This document shows positions 42,411 through 50,423 of a stretch of 64,000 nt of DNA, piece after piece (position 1 is the first letter of the stretch; each line of letters starts with the position of its first letter). The stretch is from Parabacteroides hominis (GTDB lineage: Bacteria; Bacteroidota; Bacteroidia; Bacteroidales; Tannerellaceae): NCBI RefSeq assembly GCF_014287585.1, contig NZ_JACOOJ010000022.1, positions 22,396 to 86,395 of the forward strand. Direction: 5' to 3'. The notes below the pieces were generated by a model, which was given only the letters and a program-made list of their open reading frames with translations, did not search any database and had not been told where the DNA came from. The position numbers were made by a program, and so were the translations under genes.

Positions 42411-43391
42411 TCATTTTTTTGTTTGTTTTTCAGATATATAAATTTCGGAACTCTCAATTCGATAGGTAATCGGCGCCAGATAGCATAACTGCTCCAGAAC
42501 ATCCGGCAAACGCTCGTCTTCATTTATCACGCAACGAAACCGGCGTTGAGCCAACTTCGACGACTCGATGTTTACATTTACATTATATTTGATTGATAAT
42601 TGGTTGGCGATTTCACGAAGTGTAGTATTTTCGAAAACCAGTTGGTTAAAGCGCCATGTCGCACAAACATTCACATCGACATGATCCGTAAAACAGGTAT
42701 TTTCATTCCAGGAATAGGCGACCCGTTCTCCTGGATTCATTTCTATGATTTTCTTTCCGTTCAGGGTGTGCAGGCTGATACTACCTCTTACCAAAACGGT
42801 TTCGACAGACTTATTCCCGGCATTGACATTGACGTTAAAGGAAGTTCCATGTACCTCTACCTTCACATAATCGGTAGCAACGATAAATAGCGATTTAGCA
42901 TTCTTTGCGATGTCAAAGAATGCTTCTCCTTGCAAGGAGACCGTCCGGTTAACGGAACTGAATGACTGCGGTATTTTCAATTCGGAATTTCCTCTCAACC
43001 AAACAACCGAGCCATCATCCAGCGTCACTTTTTTCACGCCTTCACTATCTCCTAAGGCTATAGTCACATAAGTTTCCGGCTTAAAATAATTCCATCCGAC
43101 AGATGAAAACGAAACAAGCAGTATAATAATAGCTGCATATTTCAGCAAAGAACGTACAATTCGATAACGCCTTGTCCGGTTAATCCGGGTATTTATCTTT
43201 CCCAAAGCCATATCAATCCGCTCGTTATCCGCATATTTCGCGGCATTCCACGAAAGACGCAAACGGAACACTTCCGAGAAAACAGTTTCATTCTCAGCCG
43301 ACAAATCACGCCACCTCATCACCTCCTCCATTTCTTCTTGGGAGAGGCTGCCGATCAAGTATTTTGCTAAAAGTGCGTAATTAAACTCCAT
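42411..43391 (-). CDS. FecR-family anti-sigma factor (second cassette)
   Basis: This is a 326-residue membrane anti-sigma. Its layout equals the FecR at 34.1 kb: a cytoplasmic sigma-binding start (MEFNYALLAKYLIGSLSQEE), a TM helix at about 86-103 (YAAIIILLVSFSSVGW), the FecR domain (VKKVTLDDGSVVWLRGNSEL, LQGEAFFDIAKNAKS) and the DUF4974 end (FENTTLREIANQLSIKYNVN). The two FecRs are clear paralogues. The gene starts 79 bp after the ECF sigma and has the same conserved promoter block as the first FecR. It should hold the sigma inactive until the SusC STN domain signals ligand. Confidence 0.94.
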   Translation of the reverse strand: MEFNYALLAKYLIGSLSQEEMEEVMRWRDLSAENETVFSEVFRLRLSWNAAKYADNERIDMALGKINTRINRTRRYRIVRSLLKYAAIIILLVSFSSVGWNYFKPETYVTIALGDSEGVKKVTLDDGSVVWLRGNSELKIPQSFSSVNRTVSLQGEAFFDIAKNAKSLFIVATDYVKVEVHGTSFNVNVNAGNKSVETVLVRGSISLHTLNGKKIIEMNPGERVAYSWNENTCFTDHVDVNVCATWRFNQLVFENTTLREIANQLSIKYNVNVNIESSKLAQRRFRCVINEDERLPDVLEQLCYLAPITYRIESSEIYISEKQTKK

Positions 43392-43410
43392 TTTTCACCT
43401 TGCTATATAA

Positions 43411-43441
43411 GCTAAACGACCAACGACGAAAAACTACTGAG
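43411..43441 (-). promoter_or_regulatory. Putative ECF-sigma promoter of the second FecR-SusC-SusD operon
   Basis: On the minus strand this 31-bp block reads CTCAGTA ... GTTG ... TCGTTTAGC and ends 19 nt before the FecR start. It shares 26 of 31 positions with 35128-35158. The strongest conserved words lie at -35 and -10 distance. It lies inside the sigma-FecR gap, so FecR and the transporter genes can be driven separately from the sigma gene. Confidence 0.6.
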
Positions 43442-43470
43442 CTAAAATGATTTTTTTTTCGTTTATCTTA

Positions 43471-44070
43471 TCAAGCGTGTATGCCATGCGAAAGAAGAAT
43501 GGCACAAAGCATATAATAGTCGTTCCTGGACATATGCCCCTTCAGGAACCGGAGTGCCAAATACAAATGGCTCTCCACCGTACGCTGCGGTATCCGGGTT
43601 TGCTCCGCAACTTCTTTAGTCGTCAGCCCTTTTATATAGGTAAGGATGAAAACTTCACGACGCTGTGCGGGCAGGTGTTCCAGCAATTCATACAAATGGC
43701 GGTAGAAATCTTTAACGGAAAGCTCTTCTATAACTGGATTGTCGCCTTTCAACAGGTTTTGATAATCTTCCAAATATTTCTCGTAAGTATGAGAATGGTA
43801 TTTTTCAATCGAGAGGTTTTTCTTGAAATAGTCCAGGCAACGGGTATAAGCGGATTGAAAAAGATAGGAATGGAAACCCTCACTGACATATAGCTTTTCA
43901 TGGTTTTCCCAAACATACAGGAAAACATCCTGAACAATATCCTCCGCTGCTTTTTGCTCAACCATAGAAGCAACATAAGCCATCATTCGAGGATAGTAGT
44001 AGCGGAAAACGCCATTAAAGGCTTCTCTATTCCCCTTCTTCAGTTCATACAATAAAGAAATATCGAACAT
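43471..44070 (-). CDS. ECF RNA polymerase sigma factor (sigma-70 family)
   Basis: This is a 199-residue ECF sigma. Region 2 (about 18-75) has FRYYYPRMMAYVASMV and AEDIVQDVFLYVWENHEKL. Region 4 (about 125-185) has LEHLPAQRREVFILTYIKGL and the helix-turn-helix TTKEVAEQTRIPQRTVESHL. This is the Bacteroidetes group that works with FecR/SusC trans-envelope signalling. It is the only sigma gene in the window, although two FecR-SusC-SusD cassettes are present. It would recognise the shared promoter blocks at 35128 and 43411. Its own promoter looks like the housekeeping type (TATTTTTG at 44119-44112), so low constitutive expression is likely. Confidence 0.95.
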   Translation of the reverse strand: MFDISLLYELKKGNREAFNGVFRYYYPRMMAYVASMVEQKAAEDIVQDVFLYVWENHEKLYVSEGFHSYLFQSAYTRCLDYFKKNLSIEKYHSHTYEKYLEDYQNLLKGDNPVIEELSVKDFYRHLYELLEHLPAQRREVFILTYIKGLTTKEVAEQTRIPQRTVESHLYLALRFLKGHMSRNDYYMLCAILLSHGIHA

Positions 44071-44111
44071 ATTACCAGCGATTTAAGTCCATTCTATTAA
44101 CATCCCGCCTA

Positions 44112-44119
44112 CAAAAATA
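44112..44119 (-). promoter_or_regulatory. -7 promoter element of the ECF sigma gene
   Basis: Minus-strand TATTTTTG fits TAnnTTTG exactly and lies 42 bp before the sigma start codon. No convincing -33 TTTG is at the usual spacing. Confidence 0.4.
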
Positions 44120-44190
44120 ATAATATTTTTACTAACTTTGCTTATTCAGCAACATTCTCCTCTGATAAAATGCCAGACAACAATTAACTC

Positions 44191-45441
44191 TTAGAATTTC
44201 TTTATCAGGAAAGACGGGTTTACCCTCAGATAGATCCCGGCAGAAAAACTGGTTTTGGCAAACGATTTATAGCCATCTTGCTCCGTGCCGCGAAAAACGA
44301 CAGGCAGATGTTCATAGATATCCAGATCAACGCCAAGCGAGAAACCTTTTGCCAGCTCACGCGAATACTCCAAGCCAAAGTATAACATGGAAGGATCTTC
44401 AAAAGTAAGACTTTCATCGGATGTCGAGACAGCCCCATAAAACGGACTGCCGAACATGGAAATAAACTTATGGCATCTCCAATAGGAAGTCTTCACACGG
44501 AAATCATAAATATCGGCAGACGCACGTGCATACACGCCATAGCCGCTATCGAAAGGCCATATTTTACCTGCCTGCTGATAATAGCCGGTAACATCCAGTT
44601 CCACATTTACATTCTTGAATATCTTACGGCCTGTGTTCCACACGCCTCCGACTCCGATAGCACCGTTCATCAACGTCTGGACAGAATTGGTCAGGATCGT
44701 ATCGATCTCTCCTCCCCGATGCTGGGCCAAAGCTTGCAAAGGGGCATAGAAATGAAAACGCGAATCCGGATCGTTAAACTTGAAACGAGTAGACAACCCG
44801 ACCGTAAATGCTTCCTGGTGGACATCTTCCCTGAAAATAAAACTTTCCCAATTTACCCACGCATCCAAATCGAACCGGCGGGAATTATATAACAATTGCA
44901 ATCCCATCTCCGGATCGGCGAGCATATTCAACTCCGGATTGTACAACGGCTCTATCAGATTGTGGTTGGCCGCCCCATACAAATCGCCCAGCACGATATT
45001 CACATGGTCGGACAAGGCCACCTGCGCCCGGAACCAGGGAAGTGCATGAAAACCTTTCTGGAACTGATCTCCTTTCCAATGTGCAATATCCTGATAAGCC
45101 ATATTCGGATAGCGATTCGCCCCCCAGAAACGTTGTAGATGCACACCTGCTTCGAGTTTCAGCATTTCCAACGGATAATAGACCGCCTTTGCCTGCAACC
45201 AAAGCCCCGGCAGCGTATAGCCTTTCATAAAGGAACCAGTATATTCATCATCCTTAAAGAAACTCAGATTATCTATTTCGACCGAAAGCTCCCCCTTCTT
45301 TTCCGGATCGATCCGGTAATCCGTCTTGAAAACGCAGTCCGGAATCTGGGCATGAAGTGTATCAATAAATGAAGTTCCGGCCAAACAGAACAGGAGGCGC
45401 AGGCTAATGCGCAAACAGGAAATATTTAAAAGACTTTTCAT
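44191..45441 (-). CDS. Uncharacterised outer-membrane beta-barrel protein
   Basis: This is a ~416-residue protein. The start at MKSLLNISCLRISLRLLFCL is preferred (signal peptide ending LHAQ); an ATG 30 bp upstream is in frame. The body is a regular series of amphipathic strands (VEIDNLSFFKDDEYTGSFMK, MLYFGLEYSRELAKGFSLGV) ending SAGIYLRVNPSFLIKKF, a typical outer-membrane barrel end. No family is recognised with confidence; a Wzi-like or porin-like fold is possible. It is separate from the sigma operon (120-bp gap with a sigma promoter) and after the RRM gene terminator, so it is probably monocistronic. Function is unknown. Confidence 0.65.
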   Translation of the reverse strand: MKSLLNISCLRISLRLLFCLAGTSFIDTLHAQIPDCVFKTDYRIDPEKKGELSVEIDNLSFFKDDEYTGSFMKGYTLPGLWLQAKAVYYPLEMLKLEAGVHLQRFWGANRYPNMAYQDIAHWKGDQFQKGFHALPWFRAQVALSDHVNIVLGDLYGAANHNLIEPLYNPELNMLADPEMGLQLLYNSRRFDLDAWVNWESFIFREDVHQEAFTVGLSTRFKFNDPDSRFHFYAPLQALAQHRGGEIDTILTNSVQTLMNGAIGVGGVWNTGRKIFKNVNVELDVTGYYQQAGKIWPFDSGYGVYARASADIYDFRVKTSYWRCHKFISMFGSPFYGAVSTSDESLTFEDPSMLYFGLEYSRELAKGFSLGVDLDIYEHLPVVFRGTEQDGYKSFAKTSFSAGIYLRVNPSFLIKKF

Positions 45442-45491
45442 CGATTGCAAATTTAAGTGCAAACGTAACAATTAAAAAGGAATAAACGAAG

Positions 45492-45525
45492 AACGGGGAT
45501 ATAGAATCTTGTCTATATCCCCGTT
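45492..45525 (-). terminator. Terminator of the RRM gene
   Basis: AACGGGGATATAGA (45492-45505) and TCTATATCCCCGTT (45512-45525) are perfect 14-bp arms with a 6-nt loop, 24 bp past the RRM stop. The downstream T tract is weak (CTTCGTTTATT). Confidence 0.75.
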
Positions 45526-45548
45526 CATATACTTTGATGCTATATTTA

Positions 45549-45794
45549 TTAGCGTCTCGGTGTTGCTTCTTTTACAACCATCTGGCGGCCTTCGTATTCA
45601 GCGCCATTCAATTCTTCGATAGCGTTTCTTGCTTCGTTTTCGTTAGGAAGTTCTGCGAAAGCAAAACCTTTAGAACGACGAGTGTCACGGTCAATGATCA
45701 ATTTAACTGATTCAACTGTACCATACTCTTCCAAAACCTGTTGTAAGTCTGATTCTCTAACCCGATAGTTCAGGTTACCAATGTAAATATTCAT
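45549..45794 (-). CDS. Single-RRM RNA-binding protein
   Basis: This is an 81-residue RNA-recognition-motif protein. RNP2 (MNIYIGNLNYRV) and RNP1 (KGFAFAEL, about 43-50) are both intact. The last residues VVKEATPRR replace the Gly-rich tail found in cyanobacterial relatives. Bacteroidetes encode several such small RRMs that bind many mRNAs; they are thought to act as post-transcriptional regulators in place of missing Hfq-type chaperones. It is monocistronic, with a strong hairpin after the stop and a long AT-rich leader, which suggests post-transcriptional self-control. Target RNAs cannot be inferred. Confidence 0.93.
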   Translation of the reverse strand: MNIYIGNLNYRVRESDLQQVLEEYGTVESVKLIIDRDTRRSKGFAFAELPNENEARNAIEELNGAEYEGRQMVVKEATPRR

Positions 45795-46195
45795 ACAAAA
45801 AATGATATAAAATAATTAATAAAAAAATTGAAACAATAAAACTTTTAGGAAAGATCAATGTCTGCTAAATCATATTCTGCAATGAATATTAAGTCGGAGA
45901 TAAAGAACTACACAAACAGTTTTGCTTGTCGGGTACAAAGGAAAGCATTAAAAATGGATATTGCACTATAAAACCGGAAAATTTATTCATAACAATCCAA
46001 AAAAGATGCATTCAACATACTTTCCCTGGTGAACAGCCCTATTATCATAGGGAGTTAGAAAAAGAGGCTCTTATACATTAATACGTGAAAAAAGCCTATT
46101 TTATAGTATTTCTGACCAATTAAGCCGACATATAGCCTTTTATGTCTCAACCAGAAAGCCTAATTTTGCCCCAATCATTTTGAACTTAATTTGAC
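45795..46195. other. Divergent 5' region between RRM and inositol-phosphate synthase genes
   Basis: This 401-bp gene-free region is AT-rich. The first ~150 bp would form a long leader for the RRM gene with A-runs near its start. TAATTTTG at 46161-46168 is a consensus -7 element for the synthase gene. No other structure was recognised. Confidence 0.5.
46161..46168 (+). promoter_or_regulatory. -7 promoter element of the inositol-phosphate synthase gene
   Basis: TAATTTTG fits TAnnTTTG exactly, 28 bp before the ATG at 46196. The -33 region has only TTTT. Confidence 0.5.
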
Positions 46196-47488
46196 ATGGA
46201 AAAAATCGAAGTTAAAGAAGCCAAGGGAAAGCTTGGTATTCTGGTTGTTGGGGTAGGCGGCGCAGTTGCCACTACTATGATTACAGGTACGTTGGCTGCA
46301 CGTAAAGGATTGGCAAAGCCTATCGGCTCAATCTCACAGTTAGCAACAATGCGTTTAGAAAACGGAGAAGAAAAAGCGATCAAAGATATTGTTCCTCTGA
46401 CCGACCTGAATGACATCGTTTTCGGCGGATGGGATATTTTCCCTGATAATGCATACGAAGCGGCCATGTATGCAGAAGTCTTGAAAGAAAAAGACCTGAA
46501 CGGCGTTAAAGACGAATTGGAGGCAATCAAGCCGATGCCGGCCGCATTCGACCATAACTGGGCAAAGCGTCTGAACGGCACGCACATCAAACAAGCTGCT
46601 ACCCGCTGGGATATGGTTGAACAACTCCGCCAGGATATCCGTGAATTCAAGGCTGCCAACAACTGCGAGCGCATCGCTGTCCTGTGGGCTGCAAGTACGG
46701 AAATCTATATTCCGCTATCAGACGAGCACATGTCGCTTGCCGCTTTGGAAAAAGCGATGAAGGACAACAATACGGAAGCTGTTTCCCCAAGCATGTGCTA
46801 CGCATACGCAGCTATCGCCGAAGGCGCTCCGTTCATCATGGGTGCTCCTAACCTGTGTGTGGACACTCCCGCCATGTGGGAATTCTCTAAAAAGATGAAT
46901 GTGCCTATCTCCGGCAAGGACTTCAAGAGCGGACAGACTTTGATGAAGACAGTGCTGGCTCCGATGTTCAAAACCCGTATGTTAGGCGTAAGCGGCTGGT
47001 TCTCCACTAATATCTTAGGGAACCGTGACGGCGAAGTATTGGACGATCCTGCAAACTTCAAGACAAAAGAAGTCAGCAAGCTATCTGTCATTGACAATAT
47101 CTTCGAACCTGAAAAATATCCTGACTTGTACGGAGACGTATATCATAAGGTACGCATCAACTACTATCCTCCCCGCAAGGACAATAAAGAAGCATGGGAC
47201 AATATCGACATCTTCGGCTGGATGGGCTACCCGATGGAAATCAAGGTGAACTTCCTTTGCCGCGACTCCATCCTGGCTGCTCCTATCGCACTTGACCTGG
47301 TGTTGTTCAGCGATCTGGCCCTGCGTGCCGGCATGTGTGGCATCCAGACTTGGTTGTCATTCTTCTGCAAGAGCCCGATGCACGACTTCGAACACCAGCC
47401 TGTACATGACCTGTTCCAGCAATGGAGAATGGTTAAACAGACGTTGCGCGATATGATCGGGGAAAAAGCTCCTAACTATCTGGACTAA
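46196..47488 (+). CDS. Inositol-3-phosphate synthase (MIPS)
   Basis: This 430-residue NAD-dependent enzyme turns glucose-6-phosphate into 1D-myo-inositol-3-phosphate. The Rossmann segment is GILVVGVGGAVATTMITGTL. Family blocks include NTEAVSPSMCYAYAAIAEG, then SGKDFKSGQTLMKTVLAPMF, containing the catalytic lysine region, and GWFSTNILGNRDGEVL. It heads a gene set in the same order as B. thetaiotaomicron BT_1526-BT_1522, shown to make inositol lipids. A terminator and new promoter separate it from the next four genes, so precursor supply and lipid assembly may be controlled separately. Confidence 0.95.
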   Translation: MEKIEVKEAKGKLGILVVGVGGAVATTMITGTLAARKGLAKPIGSISQLATMRLENGEEKAIKDIVPLTDLNDIVFGGWDIFPDNAYEAAMYAEVLKEKDLNGVKDELEAIKPMPAAFDHNWAKRLNGTHIKQAATRWDMVEQLRQDIREFKAANNCERIAVLWAASTEIYIPLSDEHMSLAALEKAMKDNNTEAVSPSMCYAYAAIAEGAPFIMGAPNLCVDTPAMWEFSKKMNVPISGKDFKSGQTLMKTVLAPMFKTRMLGVSGWFSTNILGNRDGEVLDDPANFKTKEVSKLSVIDNIFEPEKYPDLYGDVYHKVRINYYPPRKDNKEAWDNIDIFGWMGYPMEIKVNFLCRDSILAAPIALDLVLFSDLALRAGMCGIQTWLSFFCKSPMHDFEHQPVHDLFQQWRMVKQTLRDMIGEKAPNYLD

Positions 47489-47511
47489 AATTCAAGGTAA
47501 TACAAATTTAG

Positions 47512-47595
47512 TTTCATAGGTATGAAACTTTTGTTCCATGCCTATGAAACTTTTGTTCCATGCCTATGAAACTAAAATTCCATGCTGATGGAATT
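47512..47595 (+). repeat. 22-bp tandem repeats with palindromic cores
   Basis: The unit TATGAAACTTTTGTTCCATG plus CC occurs at 47521-47542 and 47543-47564, followed by a diverged partial copy. TTTCATAGGTATGAAA (47512-47527) and TTCCAT/ATGGAA (47579-47593) are palindromes built from the same words. It starts about 20 bp after the synthase stop. Its mRNA could fold into several alternative hairpins. Confidence 0.7.
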
Positions 47596-47602
47596 CCCGG
47601 TA

Positions 47603-47642
47603 TAACTTTCTCCCGGATAAGGGGGAAAGTTTTATTATTTTT
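47603..47642 (+). terminator. Terminator after inositol-phosphate synthase
   Basis: AACTTTCTCCC and GGGGGAAAGTT pair around a short loop and run into TTATTATTTTT. It ends the synthase transcript just before the next promoter. Confidence 0.75.
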
Positions 47643-47643
47643 A

Positions 47644-47651
47644 TAACTTTG
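47644..47651 (+). promoter_or_regulatory. -7 promoter element of the inositol lipid assembly operon
   Basis: TAACTTTG fits TAnnTTTG, 19 bp before the PgpA-like start, giving a very short leader. A -33 match is not evident. Confidence 0.45.
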
Positions 47652-47670
47652 CACACATTTTACTGACAGG

Positions 47671-48144
47671 ATGAAAAGAGTTCCACTAATTCATATTATT
47701 ATTGCAACAGGCTTCGGCTCCGGTTTTTCTCCGTTTGCTCCGGGAACGGCAGGAGCCTTATTAGCTACGCTGATATGGCTTGCATTGTCTTGCGCCGTAT
47801 CTCCTACCCTGCTTCTTATTATAACCGCATTACTGGTCGGCATTTTTACGATTGCCGGCATCCGTTCGGCAAACGCAGTCGAGTCCATCTGGGGAGAAGA
47901 TCCTTCGCGGGTGGTGGTAGACGAGATGGTAGGTGTCTGGATTCCGCTTTTGGCAGCACCGGCAGGTAACCTGTGGTATGCATTGGCAGCATTCGCGCTA
48001 TTTCGCCTGTTCGATATTTTCAAGCCGTTGGGCATACGTAAGATGGAAAGCCTCAAGGGCGGAGTCGGAGTAATGATGGATGATATTTTGGCTGGAATAT
48101 ATAGCCTCATCCTGCTAATCGGTGCAAGATGGTTGATTGGATAA
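47671..48144 (+). CDS. PgpA-family phosphatidylglycerophosphatase-like protein
   Basis: This is a 157-residue membrane phosphatase of the PgpA family. The block GFGSGFSPFAPGTAGALLAT is the characteristic N-terminal motif, and DPSRVVVDEMVGVWIPLL carries the conserved Asp/Glu metal ligands. RLFDIFKPLGIRKMESLKGG and GVMMDDILAGIYS complete the family signature. Three to four TM helices are predicted. In B. thetaiotaomicron the corresponding gene lies inside the inositol lipid cluster. It may dephosphorylate phosphatidylglycerophosphate or a phosphoinositol lipid. The next gene overlaps its end by 16 bp. Confidence 0.9.
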   Translation: MKRVPLIHIIIATGFGSGFSPFAPGTAGALLATLIWLALSCAVSPTLLLIITALLVGIFTIAGIRSANAVESIWGEDPSRVVVDEMVGVWIPLLAAPAGNLWYALAAFALFRLFDIFKPLGIRKMESLKGGVGVMMDDILAGIYSLILLIGARWLIG

Positions 48145-48635
48145 AGAAAAGTGCAAGAGCGTTTTCGGAGAAAGGCGGGATATTCATGTTCATACGAGCC
48201 CAATTTTCTTCGCAGATTGCCAGTGCGACAGACTTTTTAGTCACAATCTTGTTAGTCAAATTATTTGGAGTTTATTACGTATATGCAACCTTCACCGGTT
48301 CTGTCTGCGGCGGGATTGTGAACTGCATCATCAATTATAAATGGACATTCAAGTCCAAAGAATGCAAGAAGCGACATGTGATGGCAAAATACCTGCTGGT
48401 CTGGATCGGCAGTATCTTACTGAACACCTGGGGGATCTACTTCATGACGGAAACGATCAGCAGGAATCCCTGGGTCCAGGAGACACTGAAACATTATATC
48501 GACGACTTGTTCGTCTTCTCCAAGATAGTCGTCTCGCTGCTTGTCGGATTTCTTTGGAACTATAATATGCAACGTGTCTTTGTCTACAAGAACTGTAGGA
48601 TCAGGGGCCGTTTCCAGAAAGCGAACTCAAAATAA
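48129..48635 (+). CDS. GtrA-like membrane protein
   Basis: This is a 168-residue protein with four hydrophobic helices (SSQIASATDFLVTILLVKLF, FTGSVCGGIVNCIINYKWTF, LLVWIGSILLNTWGIYFMTE, KIVVSLLVGFLWNYNMQRVF). The NYKWTFK and WNYNMQRVFVYK motifs are the GtrA/DPMS signature. GtrA proteins help move polyprenyl- or lipid-linked sugars across the inner membrane. Within this cluster it may flip or accompany inositol lipids or their glycosylated forms. It overlaps PgpA and precedes the phosphotransferase by 17 bp. The function in inositol lipid metabolism is inferred from conserved order only. Confidence 0.88.
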   Translation: MVDWIKKSARAFSEKGGIFMFIRAQFSSQIASATDFLVTILLVKLFGVYYVYATFTGSVCGGIVNCIINYKWTFKSKECKKRHVMAKYLLVWIGSILLNTWGIYFMTETISRNPWVQETLKHYIDDLFVFSKIVVSLLVGFLWNYNMQRVFVYKNCRIRGRFQKANSK

Positions 48636-48652
48636 AAACAAAATAGTAAGAT

Positions 48653-49336
48653 ATGAAATTCAAAGTTTTTAGAGATTGGTTGCAACAGACGATCTACAAG
48701 ATCATCAACCCGATCGTACATGGAATGATTAAAATTGGGATCACCCCCAATTTTATTACGACGACAGGATTAATCCTGAATATTGTGGCTGCCTGCATAT
48801 TCCTTTATGCCGGAATGAAGGGAGAGCGAGGTGATTTCTATTATATCGGCTGGGGAGGCGGTATCATCCTGTTTGCCGGACTGTTCGACATGATGGACGG
48901 GCAGGTGGCGCGTATCGGCAAAATGAGTTCCACGTTCGGCGCCTTGTACGATTCGGTACTGGACCGCTACAGCGAACTGACGGTTTTCTTCGGGATCTGC
49001 TTCTACCTGATCAATCAGGGATATGTAATCAGTTCGATCGTTGCCTTCATTGCTCTGATCGGTTCACTGATGGTAAGCTACGTCCGCGCCCGTGCCGAAG
49101 GGCTGGGACTTGAATGCAAAGTCGGTTTCATGCAACGTCCTGAACGTGTGGTATTGACCGGATTAGGCGCTCTTTGCTGCGGTATCTTTGCTCCCATGAT
49201 GGAAAACAACGAGACATTCGAACCGATCATGATATTCGTCATTCCTTTGCTGATCGTTGCGATATTCTCCAACATCACGGCATTCGCGCGCCTGAACCAT
49301 TGTCGTAAACTATTGAGCAGCAAAAGTAACGAATGA
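48653..49336 (+). CDS. CDP-alcohol phosphatidyltransferase (phosphatidylinositol-phosphate synthase)
   Basis: This is a 227-residue integral membrane enzyme. The family motif D-x2-D-G-x2-A-R-x8-G-x3-D-x3-D is complete in [18 protein letters not shown] then [12 protein letters not shown] (about residues 82-111). Six TM helices are predicted. Based on the B. thetaiotaomicron cluster, it should join CDP-diacylglycerol (or a ceramide-like lipid donor) with inositol-3-phosphate to give phosphatidylinositol phosphate. Its last 4 bases overlap the PAP2 gene start, so the two are coupled. The class of lipid backbone cannot be read from sequence. Confidence 0.93.
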   Translation: MKFKVFRDWLQQTIYKIINPIVHGMIKIGITPNFITTTGLILNIVAACIFLYAGMKGERGDFYYIGWGGGIILFAGLFDMMDGQVARIGKMSSTFGALYDSVLDRYSELTVFFGICFYLINQGYVISSIVAFIALIGSLMVSYVRARAEGLGLECKVGFMQRPERVVLTGLGALCCGIFAPMMENNETFEPIMIFVIPLLIVAIFSNITAFARLNHCRKLLSSKSNE

Positions 49337-50268
49337 AAGACACTATTGTACTCCCGTCAAAGAAAGAGACAGGCACTGTTATCGGCCTGACAGCACTGTT
49401 CCTTTTGCTGACAGCCGTATGTATCGGATTGCGCCCGGAGCATGTATTCATGGTCGGCCTGTACCTGCTCCTCTTCTTCGCCAGCAAGACAACCCGTAAA
49501 TTGGCTGTTGCCTTGTTGCCGTTTGCTCTTTTCGGCATTTCATACGACTGGATGCGCGTTTTCCCGAACTACGAGGCGAACCCGATCGATGTGGAAAGCC
49601 TGTATAATCTGGAAAAAAGCCTGTTCGGCATAAACGATAATGGGAATATCCTGATTCCTTGCGAGTATTTCGCGATCCATAATTGCCAGATAGCGGACTT
49701 CCTTGCGGGTATATTTTATCTCTGCTGGGTTCCGGTTCCGATCGCTTTCGGGTTGTGGCTCTACCTCAAGGGAGACCGTAATTTGTACCTCCGTTATTCG
49801 ATGGTATTCCTTTTCGTCAACCTGATCGGCTTTGCCGGATATTATATCCACCCGGCAGCACCACCCTGGTATGCAATCAATTATGGCTTCGAACCCATAC
49901 TCAATACGCCCGGTAATATTGCCGGCCTCGGCAGGTTCGACGCATTGACCGGCCTTTCGATCTTCGATTCCATCTATGGCCGTAACGCGAATGTATTCGC
50001 GGCAGTTCCGTCATTACATGCCGCATATATGGTTGTTGCGCTATGCTATGCGATTATCAATAAATGCAATAAATTTGTAATTGTCTTGTTTGCCATCATT
50101 ATGTTGGGAATTTGGGGAACGGCGGTTTATTCGTCACATCATTATATTATCGATGTAATGTTAGGAATCGGTTGCGCCCTCTTAGGAATCCTGCTTTTCG
50201 AAAAAGGATTGATGAAGACAGGCTGGTTCGAAAACTTCTTTAACCGGTATTATAATTACATTAAATAA
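49333..50268 (+). CDS. PAP2-family phosphatase (phosphatidylinositol-phosphate phosphatase)
   Basis: This is a 311-residue polytopic membrane protein of the inositolphosphotransferase/PAP2 group. The catalytic blocks are [13 protein letters not shown] and [34 protein letters not shown] is a signature shared with Aur1/Ipt1-like proteins. It should remove the phosphate from phosphatidylinositol phosphate, matching the last step in the B. thetaiotaomicron cluster. It starts inside the synthase stop (4-bp overlap). The repeats at 50267-50351 begin right at its stop codon. Confidence 0.92.
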   Translation: MKDTIVLPSKKETGTVIGLTALFLLLTAVCIGLRPEHVFMVGLYLLLFFASKTTRKLAVALLPFALFGISYDWMRVFPNYEANPIDVESLYNLEKSLFGINDNGNILIPCEYFAIHNCQIADFLAGIFYLCWVPVPIAFGLWLYLKGDRNLYLRYSMVFLFVNLIGFAGYYIHPAAPPWYAINYGFEPILNTPGNIAGLGRFDALTGLSIFDSIYGRNANVFAAVPSLHAAYMVVALCYAIINKCNKFVIVLFAIIMLGIWGTAVYSSHHYIIDVMLGIGCALLGILLFEKGLMKTGWFENFFNRYYNYIK

Positions 50269-50351
50269 TGTGCCAATGAACCAATGTGCCAATATGCCGA
50301 CAGGAGGAAAGCCTTCATTGGCTTATTGGCACATTAGCTTATTGGCACATT
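50267..50351 (+). repeat. Paired AATGTGCCAAT words and inverted copies after PAP2
   Basis: AATGTGCCAAT occurs at 50267-50277 and 50283-50293, and its exact reverse complement ATTGGCACATT at 50325-50335 and 50341-50351. The first copy overlaps the PAP2 stop codon. The transcript can form two alternative hairpins, usable as a 3' stabiliser or terminator. Confidence 0.75.
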
Positions 50352-50392
50352 ATTCATTGCATCTTGACCTTTTTTAAAGTGGCATAACATCT

Positions 50393-50400
50393 TAACTTTG
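50393..50400 (+). promoter_or_regulatory. -7 promoter element of the metallophosphoesterase gene
   Basis: TAACTTTG fits TAnnTTTG exactly, 24 bp before the ATG at 50424. TTGACC lies upstream at 50364-50369, farther than the usual -33 spacing. Confidence 0.45.
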
Positions 50401-50423
50401 CCACAAATAAAAGTTAGGATGTT

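Noticed and set aside
47512..47595. CRISPR-like or VNTR coding repeat
   Set aside because: Only two full 22-bp units without spacers, in a non-coding gap; better explained as palindromic repeat growth.
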